Shown: positions 1-9,232 of the stretch, in pieces
Layout: every line of letters starts with the position of its first letter
How positions within the stretch are numbered: the stretch's first letter is position 1
Assembly: GCA_021604505.1 (NCBI GenBank)
Contig: BQJC01000002.1
Span: forward strand, 434,001 to 498,000
Direction of reading: 5' to 3'
DNA length: 64,000 nucleotides
Origin: Nitrospinaceae bacterium
GTDB lineage: Bacteria; Nitrospinota; Nitrospinia; Nitrospinales; VA-1
The notes under the pieces: model-generated
Database searches by the model: none
Told to the model about the DNA's origin: nothing
Seen by the model: only the letters and a program-made list of their open reading frames with translations
Made by a program: the position numbers and the translations under genes

Positions 1-78
1 TTATAGAAAGCGCTTAAAAATAGTTTCACCCCAAAATGGCTGGGTTTTAATCCACCCGCTAAACGGATGAGTTAAAAT

Positions 79-1758
79 ATGTCGTCCAATATTTTCAGCA
101 TTTTAAATACCGCCAAGCTCGGGCTTTTATCTCAACAGTTGGCCATCGAGGTGACCGGCAATAATATCGCCAACGTCGAGACAGACGGTTATTCCCGTCA
201 GGACGTGATCCTGGAATCCAACACGCCGCGGTCGGTCGCTCAGGGGCAGTTGGGAACGGGGGTGCGCGTCAGTGGAATCGAGCGTGTGTTCGATCAGTTC
301 CTGTTTCAGCAGATACTGTCGGAAGGCGACCCGACGGGGGACTTCAAGGTGCGCAAAGATGTGTTCGAGCAACTTGAAGTGCTCTTCAATGAAAACCAGG
401 GCCGCAGTTTGAACAGCGAGCTGAGCGGATTTTTTGGCGCCTTGCAGGATCTTTCGTCGAATCCCAATGGATTGCCTGAACGGGCGGAAGTGATAAACCG
501 GGCGCAGTCCGTTGCCGCGGTTTTCAATACCCTTGGCGAAGGTTTATTTCAAATTCAGAGAAATATAGACGCCATCATAGCGGACGAAGTGGCTGGCATC
601 AACACGCTTGCAGACGAGATCGGCAAGTTGAACAAAGCGATCTTCGCCAACGAACCGGGCGAGTTCAGCGCCAACGACCTCAGGGATCAGCGCGACCGCC
701 TGGTCACGCAACTTTCAGAGAAAATCGATATCACCTATGTCAATGAATCCGACGGGCAGATCAGCCTGACTTTAAAAGACGGAACGCCTCTGGTGTTAAA
801 AGACGTCACCTTTGATTTGAGCACAGGATTGAATGGCAATAACAAATCGTTCCTGGATGTGTTCATCAGCAATGGCGCAGGCGGCACGACCAACGTCACC
901 TCCGCGATTCAAGGCGGCGGTCTCAAGGGTTATCTGGACATGCGGGACACCGAAGTCGCCGCGATCCAGGGAAAACTCAATCGTCTTGCCGCCGGATTTG
1001 TTCAGGAGTTCAACCGGGTCCATCAAGGGGGATTTGGGTTGGACGGCAGTACGGGGGTCAATTTTTTCACCCCCCTCGATCCAACGGTGTTCACCAACGT
1101 TCAAAACACCGGGTCCGCCCTGGTTTCGGTGCAGAATGCCAGCCCAACCACGGTGTCGGTGGATGATTATGAAATCACATTTACCGGAGCGAATTCATTT
1201 TCCCTGAACAATCTGACGACCGGAGCTTCTTCCGGAACGTTCACGTTCACACCCGGGTCCACCTTCAATCTGGCGGGCGGGTTTGCCGTCAATATTACGG
1301 GGACGGCGGCGGTGGGCGATCGTTTCAAGTTCTCGGTTTCGGAAAACGCGGCCAAATTCGTGGAGGTCTCCAATGCAGTGGTTTCCAATTCGCAAAAAAT
1401 TGCGGCGGGAAATTCCACGGCCGGCGACGGGAGCAACGCCGGGGATCTGGCGGATCTGCAAAGCGACCTGACGTTTAACAGCGTCACCTTGCAGTCCGGT
1501 TCGGGGGCGTTTACGTTTGACGAGTTTTATAACGCACTGGTCAGCGCCATCGGCATTCAATCAGCATCTGCCCAGGCGGGCGTGCGCCAGCAGGAAGGCG
1601 TTCTGCTGCAATTGAACAACCGCCGGCAAAGCATATCTGGAGTCTCCATCGATGAGGAGTTGATCAACCTGATCCAATTCCAGCAGGCGTTCAACGCGTC
1701 TGCGAGAATGATCAGTTTAGTCGAGGAATTATTTGATACGCTCATTAATCGAATCTAA
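79..1758 (+). CDS. flgK: Flagellar hook-associated protein 1 (FlgK)
   Basis: The 559-residue product forms the first part of the junction between flagellar hook and filament, exported by the flagellar type III system. The N-terminus has the rod/hook-protein pattern (S-N-I-F-S-I-L-N, then NNIANVETDGYSRQ at about 28-41), and the C-terminus has the matching amphipathic helix (EELINLIQFQQAFNASA, about residue 530 on) that coils with it. The middle (about 340-430) is a variable Thr/Ser/Gly-rich insert. Length is typical for FlgK. flgL follows after 54 nt on the same strand, the standard pairing. The ATG is the natural start because it begins the conserved N-terminal helix; no strong Shine-Dalgarno is visible. 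Identification is firm. Confidence 0.95.
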   Translation: MSSNIFSILNTAKLGLLSQQLAIEVTGNNIANVETDGYSRQDVILESNTPRSVAQGQLGTGVRVSGIERVFDQFLFQQILSEGDPTGDFKVRKDVFEQLEVLFNENQGRSLNSELSGFFGALQDLSSNPNGLPERAEVINRAQSVAAVFNTLGEGLFQIQRNIDAIIADEVAGINTLADEIGKLNKAIFANEPGEFSANDLRDQRDRLVTQLSEKIDITYVNESDGQISLTLKDGTPLVLKDVTFDLSTGLNGNNKSFLDVFISNGAGGTTNVTSAIQGGGLKGYLDMRDTEVAAIQGKLNRLAAGFVQEFNRVHQGGFGLDGSTGVNFFTPLDPTVFTNVQNTGSALVSVQNASPTTVSVDDYEITFTGANSFSLNNLTTGASSGTFTFTPGSTFNLAGGFAVNITGTAAVGDRFKFSVSENAAKFVEVSNAVVSNSQKIAAGNSTAGDGSNAGDLADLQSDLTFNSVTLQSGSGAFTFDEFYNALVSAIGIQSASAQAGVRQQEGVLLQLNNRRQSISGVSIDEELINLIQFQQAFNASARMISLVEELFDTLINRI

Positions 1759-1812
1759 TCATTCAAAGCCATACAGGGTGAAATATTTTCCGGCCAAACC
1801 AGGAGCACGTAT

Positions 1813-3333
1813 ATGGTAGAGCGCGTCACCAGCCAGGCGATTCAGAACACCGTCCTGAACAATATTTTCCGTATCACGGAGGATTTGGCCAAGGCGCAGG
1901 CTGAGATCTCCTCGGGGAAACGAATTCTCAAGCCTTCCGACGATCCGGCCGGATTGCGTACCAGTCTCTCGTTACGCACCAGCATCAGCGAGTCGAGGCA
2001 GTTCATCCGCAATATCGATAACAATAAAATATTTATCCAAAGCGCGGACACCGCCCTGCAATCGGTCGGGTTAGGGCTGACGCGGGCGAAAGAGCTTGCC
2101 ATCGCCGAACTTGGCGGTGCGTCCACTCCGGAAACCCGCGGATTCGCGGCGTTGGAAATCGGGCAAATCATTTCCCAAGTGCTGGAAGCGGCCAATACCG
2201 AGGTGAAAAATCAGCACATATTCGCCGGCACGAAAACCCGGACCGCTCCCTTTCAAGTCAGCGCTTCCGGCGCGATATATCAGGGCAATACCGAGAGTTT
2301 TAAAGTCGAGATTGCCGAGAACATCCGAATCGGCCTCACGCTCCCAGGCTCCGATGTGCTGGGCACGGATCTCAATCCGGATCTCACCCAGTCAACACCG
2401 CTTTCGGTTTTAAATGGCGGTGGCGGCGTGCCTTCGGGGCAGTTCGCGATCAGCGACCGCAGCGGCAACAGCGCCACCATCACCGTTTCTTCAGGGGCGA
2501 CCCTGGGTACGGTGATTTCCGCGATCAATTCGGCAGGTGTGAATGTCAGCGCCTCTTTAAACAGCAGTGCGAATGGGATCACTTTAACGGATACCAGTTC
2601 AGTGATCACCCAGGCCTTGACCGTGACGGAAGTGTCCGGCGGGACAACCGCTTCCGGGCTGGGAATTTTAGGTCAACGCAACGGAAACCTGGAAGGCCGT
2701 GATTTGAATGGATTGGTGACGGCGGCCACCGCGGTTTCCGAATTGAACGGCGGCAACGGGCTGACACTGGGAGATATCAGTATCACCAACGGAGCGGCTT
2801 CGGGAACCGTCAGTTTGAGCAGCGCAACGACAGTCGGGGATGTACTCAGCCTGATCAACGGATCTGGCTTTAATGTCACCGCCAGCATCAACAGCGCCGG
2901 GAATGGTCTCAGGATTGTTTCCAACGACCCGGCAACGGTGGCGGTGGTCAACGATATCGGGGTCGGGACCACCGGCGAGAGTCTTGGCCTGGGAGGCGGG
3001 CGGAACGTTCTCGACACGCTGGTTCAATTAAAACTGGCTCTGGAAAAAGATGATCCCGCCGGGATCATTGCCTCTCTGCAAAATCTGGACAAGGGCTTGG
3101 ATTCGATCAATGAATCGCGGGCCTTCGTGGGGGCGAGTTTAAGACGGATCGAATCGACGGATTTTATCCTTGACCAGGATATTGTCGATCAAACCGGGCA
3201 ATTGTCCAATACGGAGGACGCCGACGCCATCCAGCGGGCATCCGATCTCGCTTCGTTGGAAGTGGCCTTGAACGCTACACTGAGCACCACTGCACGCATC
3301 CTGCAACCGTCTTTGCTTGATTTTCTGCGGTGA
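1813..3333 (+). CDS. flgL: Flagellar hook-associated protein 3 (FlgL), enlarged
   Basis: This 506-residue product is the second hook-filament junction protein, placed directly behind flgK. The flagellin-like N-terminal helix (MVERVTSQAIQNTVLNNI, with SSGKRILKPSDDPAG at about 33-47) and the C-terminal helix (residues about 440-506) are both present. FlgL proteins are usually nearer 300 residues. The extra length is a central insert with two related modules of about 75 residues. Each starts with (S)xLNGGxG, runs through a TITVSSGATLGTV- or TVSLSSATTVGDV-like stretch, then I-N-x-(A/G)-G-x-N-V-(S/T)-A-S and an N-G-(I/L) strand. These look like flagellin IN motifs, normally seen in flagellins and FliD. 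The call rests on both terminal helices and the context. Confidence 0.9.
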   Translation: MVERVTSQAIQNTVLNNIFRITEDLAKAQAEISSGKRILKPSDDPAGLRTSLSLRTSISESRQFIRNIDNNKIFIQSADTALQSVGLGLTRAKELAIAELGGASTPETRGFAALEIGQIISQVLEAANTEVKNQHIFAGTKTRTAPFQVSASGAIYQGNTESFKVEIAENIRIGLTLPGSDVLGTDLNPDLTQSTPLSVLNGGGGVPSGQFAISDRSGNSATITVSSGATLGTVISAINSAGVNVSASLNSSANGITLTDTSSVITQALTVTEVSGGTTASGLGILGQRNGNLEGRDLNGLVTAATAVSELNGGNGLTLGDISITNGAASGTVSLSSATTVGDVLSLINGSGFNVTASINSAGNGLRIVSNDPATVAVVNDIGVGTTGESLGLGGGRNVLDTLVQLKLALEKDDPAGIIASLQNLDKGLDSINESRAFVGASLRRIESTDFILDQDIVDQTGQLSNTEDADAIQRASDLASLEVALNATLSTTARILQPSLLDFLR

Positions 3334-3387
3334 GCCGCTGTCTTAAAAATGTTTTGGTTTTTCCGAGAGGAATAAGACGCCTGCGTT

Positions 3388-4692
3388 TCACTCGAAACGG
3401 CGCATGAATTCGCTTTCACTCGCGTTGGATGGGAAAGATTCAACATCTAAATTTTGATTGACAGGCAGATCGATAAAAAAGGTTGCCCCTTTCTTGCCAT
3501 CGCTTTCAACTTCCAGGAAGCCCCCGTGTTTTTCCACGATGGAATAACAAACCGATAAGCCCAGCCCGGTTCCTTTGTCTTCAGGCTTGGTGGTGAAAAA
3601 GGGGTCGAAAATCTGCCCCAGGTTTTCTTTCGCGATTCCGGGTCCGGTATCGCGGAAACTGATTCTCAGGGTCCCATCCTTTCCCGGATTGGTTGCAGGT
3701 TTCCCGTTTTCAGTTTTAGGATAATTCTTGCCTTTAAGAATCCGGGTTTGAACGGTCAATGTGCCGCCTCCAGACATGGCGTATTTAGCGTTGTTGATGA
3801 TATTTAGATAGACTTGCCGCATCCGGTCACTGTCTAAAAGGAGTTCCGGCAGATCGGCGTCAAAATCCCGGACCACTTCAATGGCTTCGTGGCTCATCTC
3901 ACCCTGCATAATGGATAGGACCGACTCCAGTTCTTTGTTGATGTCCGTGTATTTTAATTCGACATCGCCTTTGCGCGAAAACTTTAGAAGCCCGCTGATG
4001 ATTTTTTCGATGCGGTGAATCTCTTCGGTGATGGAACCGAGGTCCTCTAATAGATATTGATCCTCTTGCCGTTCCATCTGCAATGCTTGCGTGTGCCCGG
4101 ATATGATATTTAGGGGATTCAGAATTTCATGACAGACCCCGGCGGCTAAACGGCCAATGCCGGCAAGCTTCTCTGAGCGTAAAATTTGATTCTGCGCCGT
4201 TTGAAGTTTATTAAGAGAAGACTGCAATTCTTGGTGGGCCACGGTCAGTTCATGGTGAGATTTCTTCAACATTTCTTCCGTTTGTTTTCTCCGTTCGGCT
4301 TCGTTGTGAAGTCGAATGGCGTGCCGTATGGATTTGGTCAGTGACTCGCAGGATAAATTTCCTTTGACGAGATAGTCGGTGGCGCCGGATTTCATGGCCT
4401 CCACGGCAATTTCCTGGTCTCCCTGTCCGGTGAGAAGAATAATGGGCGTGGTGATATTTTTGGATCGAATGGTCTTGAGCAGCCCGATTCCATTTCCTTC
4501 TCCCAGGCGGTAATCAAACATGCACAGGCCGTAGGTGGTTTCCTCCAAACACTTGAGACCCTCCTGATGAGATTGGGCGCGGTCGATGTCTGGAGAAAGA
4601 TCAACCAAACCTTCTTTGATCAGATCTTCGATCAAAAATGCATCGTCGTCGTCATCATCGACGATTAAGATTTTAAGAGCTTGTTCTTCCAT
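3388..4692 (-). CDS. Receiver-histidine kinase hybrid (REC-HisKA-HATPase_c)
   Basis: The 434-residue cytoplasmic sensor kinase begins with a receiver domain (about 6-125) having the acidic cluster VDDDDDD, phospho-acceptor Asp60 and the conserved Lys near 110. A coiled-coil linker follows (about 128-172), then an NtrB-like HisKA domain with His188 in GVCHEILNPLN, and a HATPase_c domain with N box (NIINNAKYAM), G1 (DTGPGIA) and G2 (GTGLGLS). There is no membrane segment, so input probably comes through the receiver. It lies 9 nt downstream of a single-domain response regulator on the same strand, so the two are probably co-transcribed and part of one phosphorelay. The ATG is preferred because it sits just before the receiver fold. 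The signal is not inferable. Confidence 0.9.
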   Translation of the reverse strand: MEEQALKILIVDDDDDDAFLIEDLIKEGLVDLSPDIDRAQSHQEGLKCLEETTYGLCMFDYRLGEGNGIGLLKTIRSKNITTPIILLTGQGDQEIAVEAMKSGATDYLVKGNLSCESLTKSIRHAIRLHNEAERRKQTEEMLKKSHHELTVAHQELQSSLNKLQTAQNQILRSEKLAGIGRLAAGVCHEILNPLNIISGHTQALQMERQEDQYLLEDLGSITEEIHRIEKIISGLLKFSRKGDVELKYTDINKELESVLSIMQGEMSHEAIEVVRDFDADLPELLLDSDRMRQVYLNIINNAKYAMSGGGTLTVQTRILKGKNYPKTENGKPATNPGKDGTLRISFRDTGPGIAKENLGQIFDPFFTTKPEDKGTGLGLSVCYSIVEKHGGFLEVESDGKKGATFFIDLPVNQNLDVESFPSNASESEFMRRFE

Positions 4693-4701
4693 TGCAGATT
4701 T

Positions 4702-5157
4702 TCAATTTGGCAGTTTTACGGTCCCAATCCAATAGCTGGATAATACCTTAGCCGTCGTCACCAGATCGTCGAACCTTACAGGTTTCTGGATAAAAGAATT
4801 AACACCTAAATCGTAGGATTTCGCGATATCGGTTTCGGCGGATGAAGTGGTCATCACGATCACTGGAATTTTGCGGAATTTCGGGTTGGATTTTATCTCG
4901 GCGAGGGCTTCCCTTCCATCCTTCTTGGGCATATTAAGATCAAGCAGGATCAATCCCGGCAAATGACCGGTACTTCCATTGTTTCCGTTGGTCCCGTTCG
5001 AACCGGATTTTAAAAATTCCATCACCTCATCGCCGTCTTTCACCCAATGAACCTCGCTATTGACCCCGGCTTCTTTTAACGCCTCCAGAATCAACAAATA
5101 GTCGTCTTCATCGTCTTCAGCGATCAGTATGGAAAATGGTTTGGGAGGTTGGTTCAT
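4702..5157 (-). CDS. Single-domain response regulator (Rcp1/CheY type)
   Basis: A 151-residue stand-alone receiver domain. The acidic pair lies in AEDDEDD (about 14-19), the phospho-acceptor is Asp73 in LILLDLNMP, and the Thr/Ser and Lys positions of the fold are in MTTSS and IQKPV. A short Asn/Gly/Thr/Ser-rich insertion (about 51-64) sits just before the phospho-Asp strand, which is where Rcp1-like regulators of phytochrome-type kinases often carry a variable loop. There is no output domain, so it acts by protein-protein contact or as a phosphate shuttle. It is the first gene of the minus-strand pair and its likely partner is the receiver-kinase 9 nt downstream. Confidence 0.9.
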   Translation of the reverse strand: MNQPPKPFSILIAEDDEDDYLLILEALKEAGVNSEVHWVKDGDEVMEFLKSGSNGTNGNNGSTGHLPGLILLDLNMPKKDGREALAEIKSNPKFRKIPVIVMTTSSAETDIAKSYDLGVNSFIQKPVRFDDLVTTAKVLSSYWIGTVKLPN

Positions 5158-5600
5158 TTTTTTATTTCAGGACAATGTTCCGGTCTTCAAATGGTTGGCA
5201 ACCATTTGAAATAAATAGCCGATAACTCTATCTTAATATAGCATAATAGCACTTATTTTTACAGTAATCGTAACAACGACAAACCCTTTATTGACCTGGA
5301 TGCACCTGTCTTTGACATTCCCCTGTATTTTCCCAATATTTGACGTTTGTGGGCAGAAGTCCAATAACTGTATATTTTATAAAGGGTAAATCAGAACGGT
5401 CCTCTTAATTGATATCGGATTTCCAGCGATTTCCTTTAGTGCCTGTGGGGTTTAAATTATTTTGGAATTTTTTAGTTTTGCTGTAACAAAACGGCAACGT
5501 TCAAATGCAACGGTTTCAGGGGAGAAATTTTACGGTTGGAAACGTGGAAGGCTGTATGAACCCAACGCAGAGGTAATTGCCAAAACGGCTGACTGGCGAT
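5158..5600. other. Intergenic region without a supported gene
   Basis: About 440 bp between the response regulator start and the end of the next minus-strand gene. It is AT-rich in the first half, consistent with a promoter for the minus-strand regulator pair. A 65-codon plus-strand frame (5462-5659) runs into the 3' end of the opposite gene, and its product shows no recognisable fold, so it is not called. No RNA gene or strong hairpin was seen. Confidence 0.5.
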
Positions 5601-6032
5601 TCAGTTTCCTTTTAAACTCCGAATCATCTGTTCGCGCTCCAGCCGCAGTTTTTCCTTAAATTTGTCAACACCGCCGTATTTTTTTTCGTAACGTTTGCGG
5701 ATTTGGTCCACAGTCCGGACTTTCGTGGCCTGATCGCCCACCAGGCAATTTCCGGAAACATCGCATGCCCAGATAGGTAGGTCTTTTTCGACCTGCTGAC
5801 GCAGATCTTCCGGAATATTGTTGTTGTGCGGCAGACCGGCATAATTGGGATCCTGGCTTTCCTCGATCCGTTCCAGTTCTTTAATCAAGTCTTCGATGTT
5901 TTGCCCATCCCAGGTGCCGACCTCGTCTTCTCCGTCGGCGGACATGATGCGATTTTTTAAAGCCGGGTCGATCTGGGCTTTATCCAGGGAAAACCGTCTT
6001 TTGATTTCAGAAGCCACGCTGTTATCTCCCAA
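5601..6032 (-). CDS. Conserved-looking hypothetical protein, 143 aa
   Basis: No family is recognised. The 143-residue product is soluble, highly charged and without a signal peptide. The N-terminal part has a basic/helical stretch (EIKRRFSLDKAQIDPAL). The middle has two cysteines in CDVSGNC (about 89-95), followed by a Lys/Arg/Glu-rich helical C-terminus (about 105-143). The cysteine pair could bind a metal or form a disulfide, but nothing else supports that. Codon use looks like its neighbours and the frame is open throughout. It stands alone between two intergenic spaces. Confidence 0.6.
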   Translation of the reverse strand: MGDNSVASEIKRRFSLDKAQIDPALKNRIMSADGEDEVGTWDGQNIEDLIKELERIEESQDPNYAGLPHNNNIPEDLRQQVEKDLPIWACDVSGNCLVGDQATKVRTVDQIRKRYEKKYGGVDKFKEKLRLEREQMIRSLKGN

Positions 6033-6209
6033 TAGGCTGGAATGAAAGTTTTTATTTTGAACCCTTACATTACAACAATGTGAGTCATACGGGAATTAAA
6101 AATTCCAGGTTTGGAGTAAGTACAAACCTAAATTTCCATTTTTCTTATCAACACATTGATATATTAGAGTTAAAAAATTATTTGACGGTCAAGGCAGGGG
6201 AAGGAAAGC

Positions 6210-7244
6210 TCACCAGCGGTAGGATACATTGATGGAGCCGAATTCATCCTCTTCCGGTTGGCCGTCGAATTCCTTGGTTCGAAACACGTTGGTGAAACCC
6301 GCCCGGAAATTGTGAAAGAGGGTCACGACGAACCCCACCTGCAAATCCCCGACCAGGGTTTTCTTGTCCACACTGTGGCTATCCTGATAGCTGTTTCCGT
6401 CGAGGAAAATATTCCTTCCCACGGCACGGCCTTCCACGCCGGCAAAAACGTACCAGGTGAAACGGCTTTTCGGAGTAAAAAAACCGGAGCCTGAAAGCCC
6501 CGGACGGATACGCGGCGGTCCGTAGTCGTTGGGAATATTGTAACCGATGCGCAGAGTGAGTCCGGCGGCAAAATAAGTCGCAACATTTCCCAGCGCAAAC
6601 CCGGCACTGGGTGTGAAGTCAATCAGCTTGTTCCAGTTTTTCGAACGGGGTCTGAGCGGTAACTTGCGCTCATAGAAAAGGATGAGACCCGGCTCGTTTT
6701 TCAATTGATTGTCCCAGCCTTTAGGGCGCTTCACATCGATCAACCGGTGCCACTCGGTTTGTATCTCCTCCCCTAAGGCGGCGGGTCCGACCACACCCAG
6801 GTTGATCTCCAGGTTCTCCATGAATTTAACATTCTCTCCGCCCTCCGTAACAAACCCCGCTCCCAAATACAGCCATCCCGCATAGGGGCGGTCATTTTCG
6901 ATCAGATCGCTTCGCGCGATATCATCAGGAGTGAAAATGTTTTGGCCAAGAATGAAACTGATGCGCCGGGTTTTTGGAATAAAAAATTTCGGGATCGGCG
7001 CAAGAACAGTGGATTTTATTTTTTCTTCAAAGTGGGTGGGTTGTTCGCTGGTCAGATAGGAAAGTCGCGAGCCGTGAGTGTAGTGGCTGTCTTCCCCGCT
7101 TCCGAACAGGTCGTTTTCAAACTGAATATTGAAGTATTGACTTTGGTCCAGTCTGGAGGGTTCGGCGACTCCATCACCCGCGGAAACCCAAACCGGAGTG
7201 AAAAACCAGACCACCACAAGCAAACCCAAAAGTCGTTCCGTCAT
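6210..7244 (-). CDS. lpxR: LpxR-like outer-membrane lipid A deacylase (DUF2219 family)
   Basis: The 344-residue product has a cleavable signal peptide (hydrophobic core about 5-20, ending VSAG). The conserved N-terminal LpxR signature follows: FNIQFENDLFGSGEDSHYTHG at about 38-58, containing the Asn-Asp pair implicated in catalysis and calcium binding. Then comes a beta-barrel pattern with alternating aromatic residues, PDD-(I)-AR, RPYAGWLYLG and a terminal aromatic/Trp residue typical of outer-membrane proteins. In characterised homologues the enzyme removes the 3'-acyloxyacyl chain of lipid A. Length is close to the family norm. It is a single-gene unit with gaps on both sides. Family assignment is strong; substrate is by homology. 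Confidence 0.85.
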   Translation of the reverse strand: MTERLLGLLVVVWFFTPVWVSAGDGVAEPSRLDQSQYFNIQFENDLFGSGEDSHYTHGSRLSYLTSEQPTHFEEKIKSTVLAPIPKFFIPKTRRISFILGQNIFTPDDIARSDLIENDRPYAGWLYLGAGFVTEGGENVKFMENLEINLGVVGPAALGEEIQTEWHRLIDVKRPKGWDNQLKNEPGLILFYERKLPLRPRSKNWNKLIDFTPSAGFALGNVATYFAAGLTLRIGYNIPNDYGPPRIRPGLSGSGFFTPKSRFTWYVFAGVEGRAVGRNIFLDGNSYQDSHSVDKKTLVGDLQVGFVVTLFHNFRAGFTNVFRTKEFDGQPEEDEFGSINVSYRW

Positions 7245-7634
7245 CAGGGGAAAATTCTATACCGAAAGAAATTTGAAAATAAGGATTCTAATAACATAAC
7301 AAAAAAAATAAAAAGTTGAAGAAATTTGCAAAAAAAGGGAACCGGGTTTTTTGAGAAGATATATTGGAATTAAACAAGAATTCCGCGGGAATTTTAATGC
7401 TGATTGGCGGCATATGGCGGAGGGGCGCAAGTAAATAACAGAATATGCAAAACACCACTGGAAAATCCCCCTGAGTTTTTGGTATCCTTGCAGAAATCAT
7501 ACATTTAAAAGCAAAGATTTCCGTTAGGTTGAGGGCTCCATTGCAATTTTCTTTATTTTTCCGTCGCGACGAATACGCGAGGAGCGCAGGATCTTACAGG
7601 AATATTTCCATACAACTCGCTCAAATTAAAGCCA
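7245..7634. other. Intergenic region
   Basis: About 390 bp between the divergent lpxR-like and Pal-like genes. It is AT-rich with poly-A/T tracts near 7285-7320 and must carry promoters for both directions. Short frames on both strands give low-complexity Phe/Lys-rich peptides and are not supported. No RNA structure was recognised. Confidence 0.5.
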
Positions 7635-8711
7635 ATGAAAATATCCAAACTGATTTTCCCGATAACGTCGATTTTATTAATCCTTTTTGCTTCCGGGTGT
7701 TCAAAAAGTCTTCTTGAGCGCGATAAACTCGAAGCCGACTCTGGGCTGCCCGGAGTGGAAAGCAATCTCGAAGGAGTCGAAGAAAAATCCGCCTCCGGCC
7801 TCAAGTTGGACGCAGTCGAACCGGGCATGCCGGGCGACGGTTCCACAGGGTCTTTCAGTGCGGATTCTTTTGAGGGAGACCAGAGTCAGGCGGGAAGCGG
7901 TTTGCTCGACGGCTCAGGCGATGCAGCCAAAGAGGGAGGCTTGCAGGGAGCGGATTCTTCTGCCGGTGGGTATGAAAAACCCGATCCCAGGGAATTTGGA
8001 TCTGCGGTGCAGGGCATGCCGGGCGACGGTTCCACAGGGTCCTTCAGCGCCGGACCGCTTGATGGATCCGGGTTTAAAGAGGAAAATATAGATGAAAATG
8101 GCGATTCTGCCGGTGGGTATGAGAAACCCGCTCCCCGGAGTTTTGGTTCTGCGGAACAAGGCATGCCAGGCAATGGGTCTGCCGGTTCTTTCAGTGCCGA
8201 GCCTTTTACTGGGGATCGCGATCAAGCGGGAGAGGATTTTCCCGGCGAAGGGAGCGATGAGGGTAAAACCCCTGGATTTGCCGAGGAGCCGTTTCTACCC
8301 GAGGAAAAAGCGGATGAAGTTGCTTCTTTGCCCAAAGAGCGGGAAGTTCGCAGCCGGTTATTGCCCTATTTAGCCTCGACCCGCATGGCGGACATACACT
8401 TTGCTTTCGATAAGCATGACCTGGATGATAAGTCAAAGGCCATTCTTCGGGAAAACGCGGCGTATCTGAAATCCCATTTGAATTCGAAAATCGAAATACA
8501 AGGGCATTGTGATGAGCGGGGGAGCAACCGTTATAACATCAGTCTTGGCGAGAGGCGCGCGCAGTCGACCAAGTCCTACATCGTTTCCCTGGGAATCGAC
8601 AAAAGCCGGATACGCACCGTCAGTTACGGAGAAGAAAAACCTTTCTGCCTGGAAAGCAATGAGCAATGCTGGTTTCAAAACCGTCGGGCACACTTCCTTG
8701 TAGCCGAGTGA
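7635..8711 (+). CDS. Pal-like OmpA-family lipoprotein with tandem repeat linker
   Basis: The 358-residue product starts with a lipoprotein signal (hydrophobic core, lipobox FASGC with Cys at about 22), predicting lipid anchoring. The C-terminal ~110 residues form an OmpA/Pal peptidoglycan-binding domain: VxFAFDKHDL-like strand, then IQGHCDERGSNRYNISLGERRA and a terminal NRRAHF motif. The CDERG loop is typical of Pal. Between them lies a Gly/Ser/Asp-rich linker with three copies of a 13-residue unit (GMPGDGSTGSFSA and variants at about 59, 124 and 178) alternating with (S)AGGYEKPxPRxFGSA. Pal is normally about 170 residues, so the linker doubles it. No tolB or ybgF is adjacent, so this may be a paralogue. 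It probably tethers outer membrane to peptidoglycan. Confidence 0.85.
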   Translation: MKISKLIFPITSILLILFASGCSKSLLERDKLEADSGLPGVESNLEGVEEKSASGLKLDAVEPGMPGDGSTGSFSADSFEGDQSQAGSGLLDGSGDAAKEGGLQGADSSAGGYEKPDPREFGSAVQGMPGDGSTGSFSAGPLDGSGFKEENIDENGDSAGGYEKPAPRSFGSAEQGMPGNGSAGSFSAEPFTGDRDQAGEDFPGEGSDEGKTPGFAEEPFLPEEKADEVASLPKEREVRSRLLPYLASTRMADIHFAFDKHDLDDKSKAILRENAAYLKSHLNSKIEIQGHCDERGSNRYNISLGERRAQSTKSYIVSLGIDKSRIRTVSYGEEKPFCLESNEQCWFQNRRAHFLVAE

Positions 8712-8789
8712 GCGGCGAATGCCAATCCTCCTTTAAATTGCTTTTCAAGCAATTTCTTCCCTTGCAAAAGGCTTTTCGGAAATAGAATC

Positions 8790-9062
8790 TTACTGGTTAG
8801 AGATGAGTTTTTGGAATTCCACGGTTGCCAGCAGGAGTCCCCCATTAAATTTCCCGCGATTTATTTTCACTGAACAGAGAACCTCCACTCTTTCGATCAT
8901 GGTAAATAGCCTGATATCTGAAACGGGTAAGCAAACATCGTCTATATCATGGGTTACAAACCCCCAAAGCTGATTCAAATCAATATTCCGTGGGGTTTCC
9001 CGATCGAGGAACGACCCAATGCAGAAGGTCTGGTGAACACGGCCAATATTTTCCGCTATCAT
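8790..9062 (-). CDS. Hypothetical protein, 90 aa (doubtful)
   Basis: An open frame of 90 codons with ATG start. The product (MIAENIGRVHQTFCIGSF...) has no signal peptide, membrane segment or recognised motif. It lies just left of the accessory region at 9.2-22.7 kb, on sequence with poor coding signals on either side. It may be a degraded or horizontally acquired fragment, or not a gene. Confidence 0.3.
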   Translation of the reverse strand: MIAENIGRVHQTFCIGSFLDRETPRNIDLNQLWGFVTHDIDDVCLPVSDIRLFTMIERVEVLCSVKINRGKFNGGLLLATVEFQKLISNQ

Positions 9063-9100
9063 TTTAACGAAAAAAAGGGAGGGAAGACGATAAAGCTTAG

Positions 9101-9232
9101 GTGAATATCCGGTTGAATGAAAACACGATTCTGGTATTCCGGGAGGAAGACAGCAAAGGCCGAATGGTACGGGTGACGATGACGAATCATCCGATCAATA
9201 CCGAGGGAGAGGATTTATTGAAGGCTCAATAA
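9101..9232 (+). CDS. Short ORF or gene remnant, 43 aa
   Basis: A GTG-initiated frame with a purine-rich stretch (GGGAGGGAAG) about 11-20 nt upstream. The peptide (VNIRLNENTILVFREEDSKG...) ends in EDLLKAQ and looks protein-like with balanced charge, but no family is recognised. Its stop codon is at the left boundary of the first ssrA-like att core, so it may be the chromosomal side of an insertion junction or the remains of a disrupted gene. Confidence 0.3.
   Translation: MNIRLNENTILVFREEDSKGRMVRVTMTNHPINTEGEDLLKAQ

Noticed and set aside
1-78. 3' end of a gene upstream of flgK (for example flgN)
   Set aside because: Only 78 bp are visible and no coding signature could be established.
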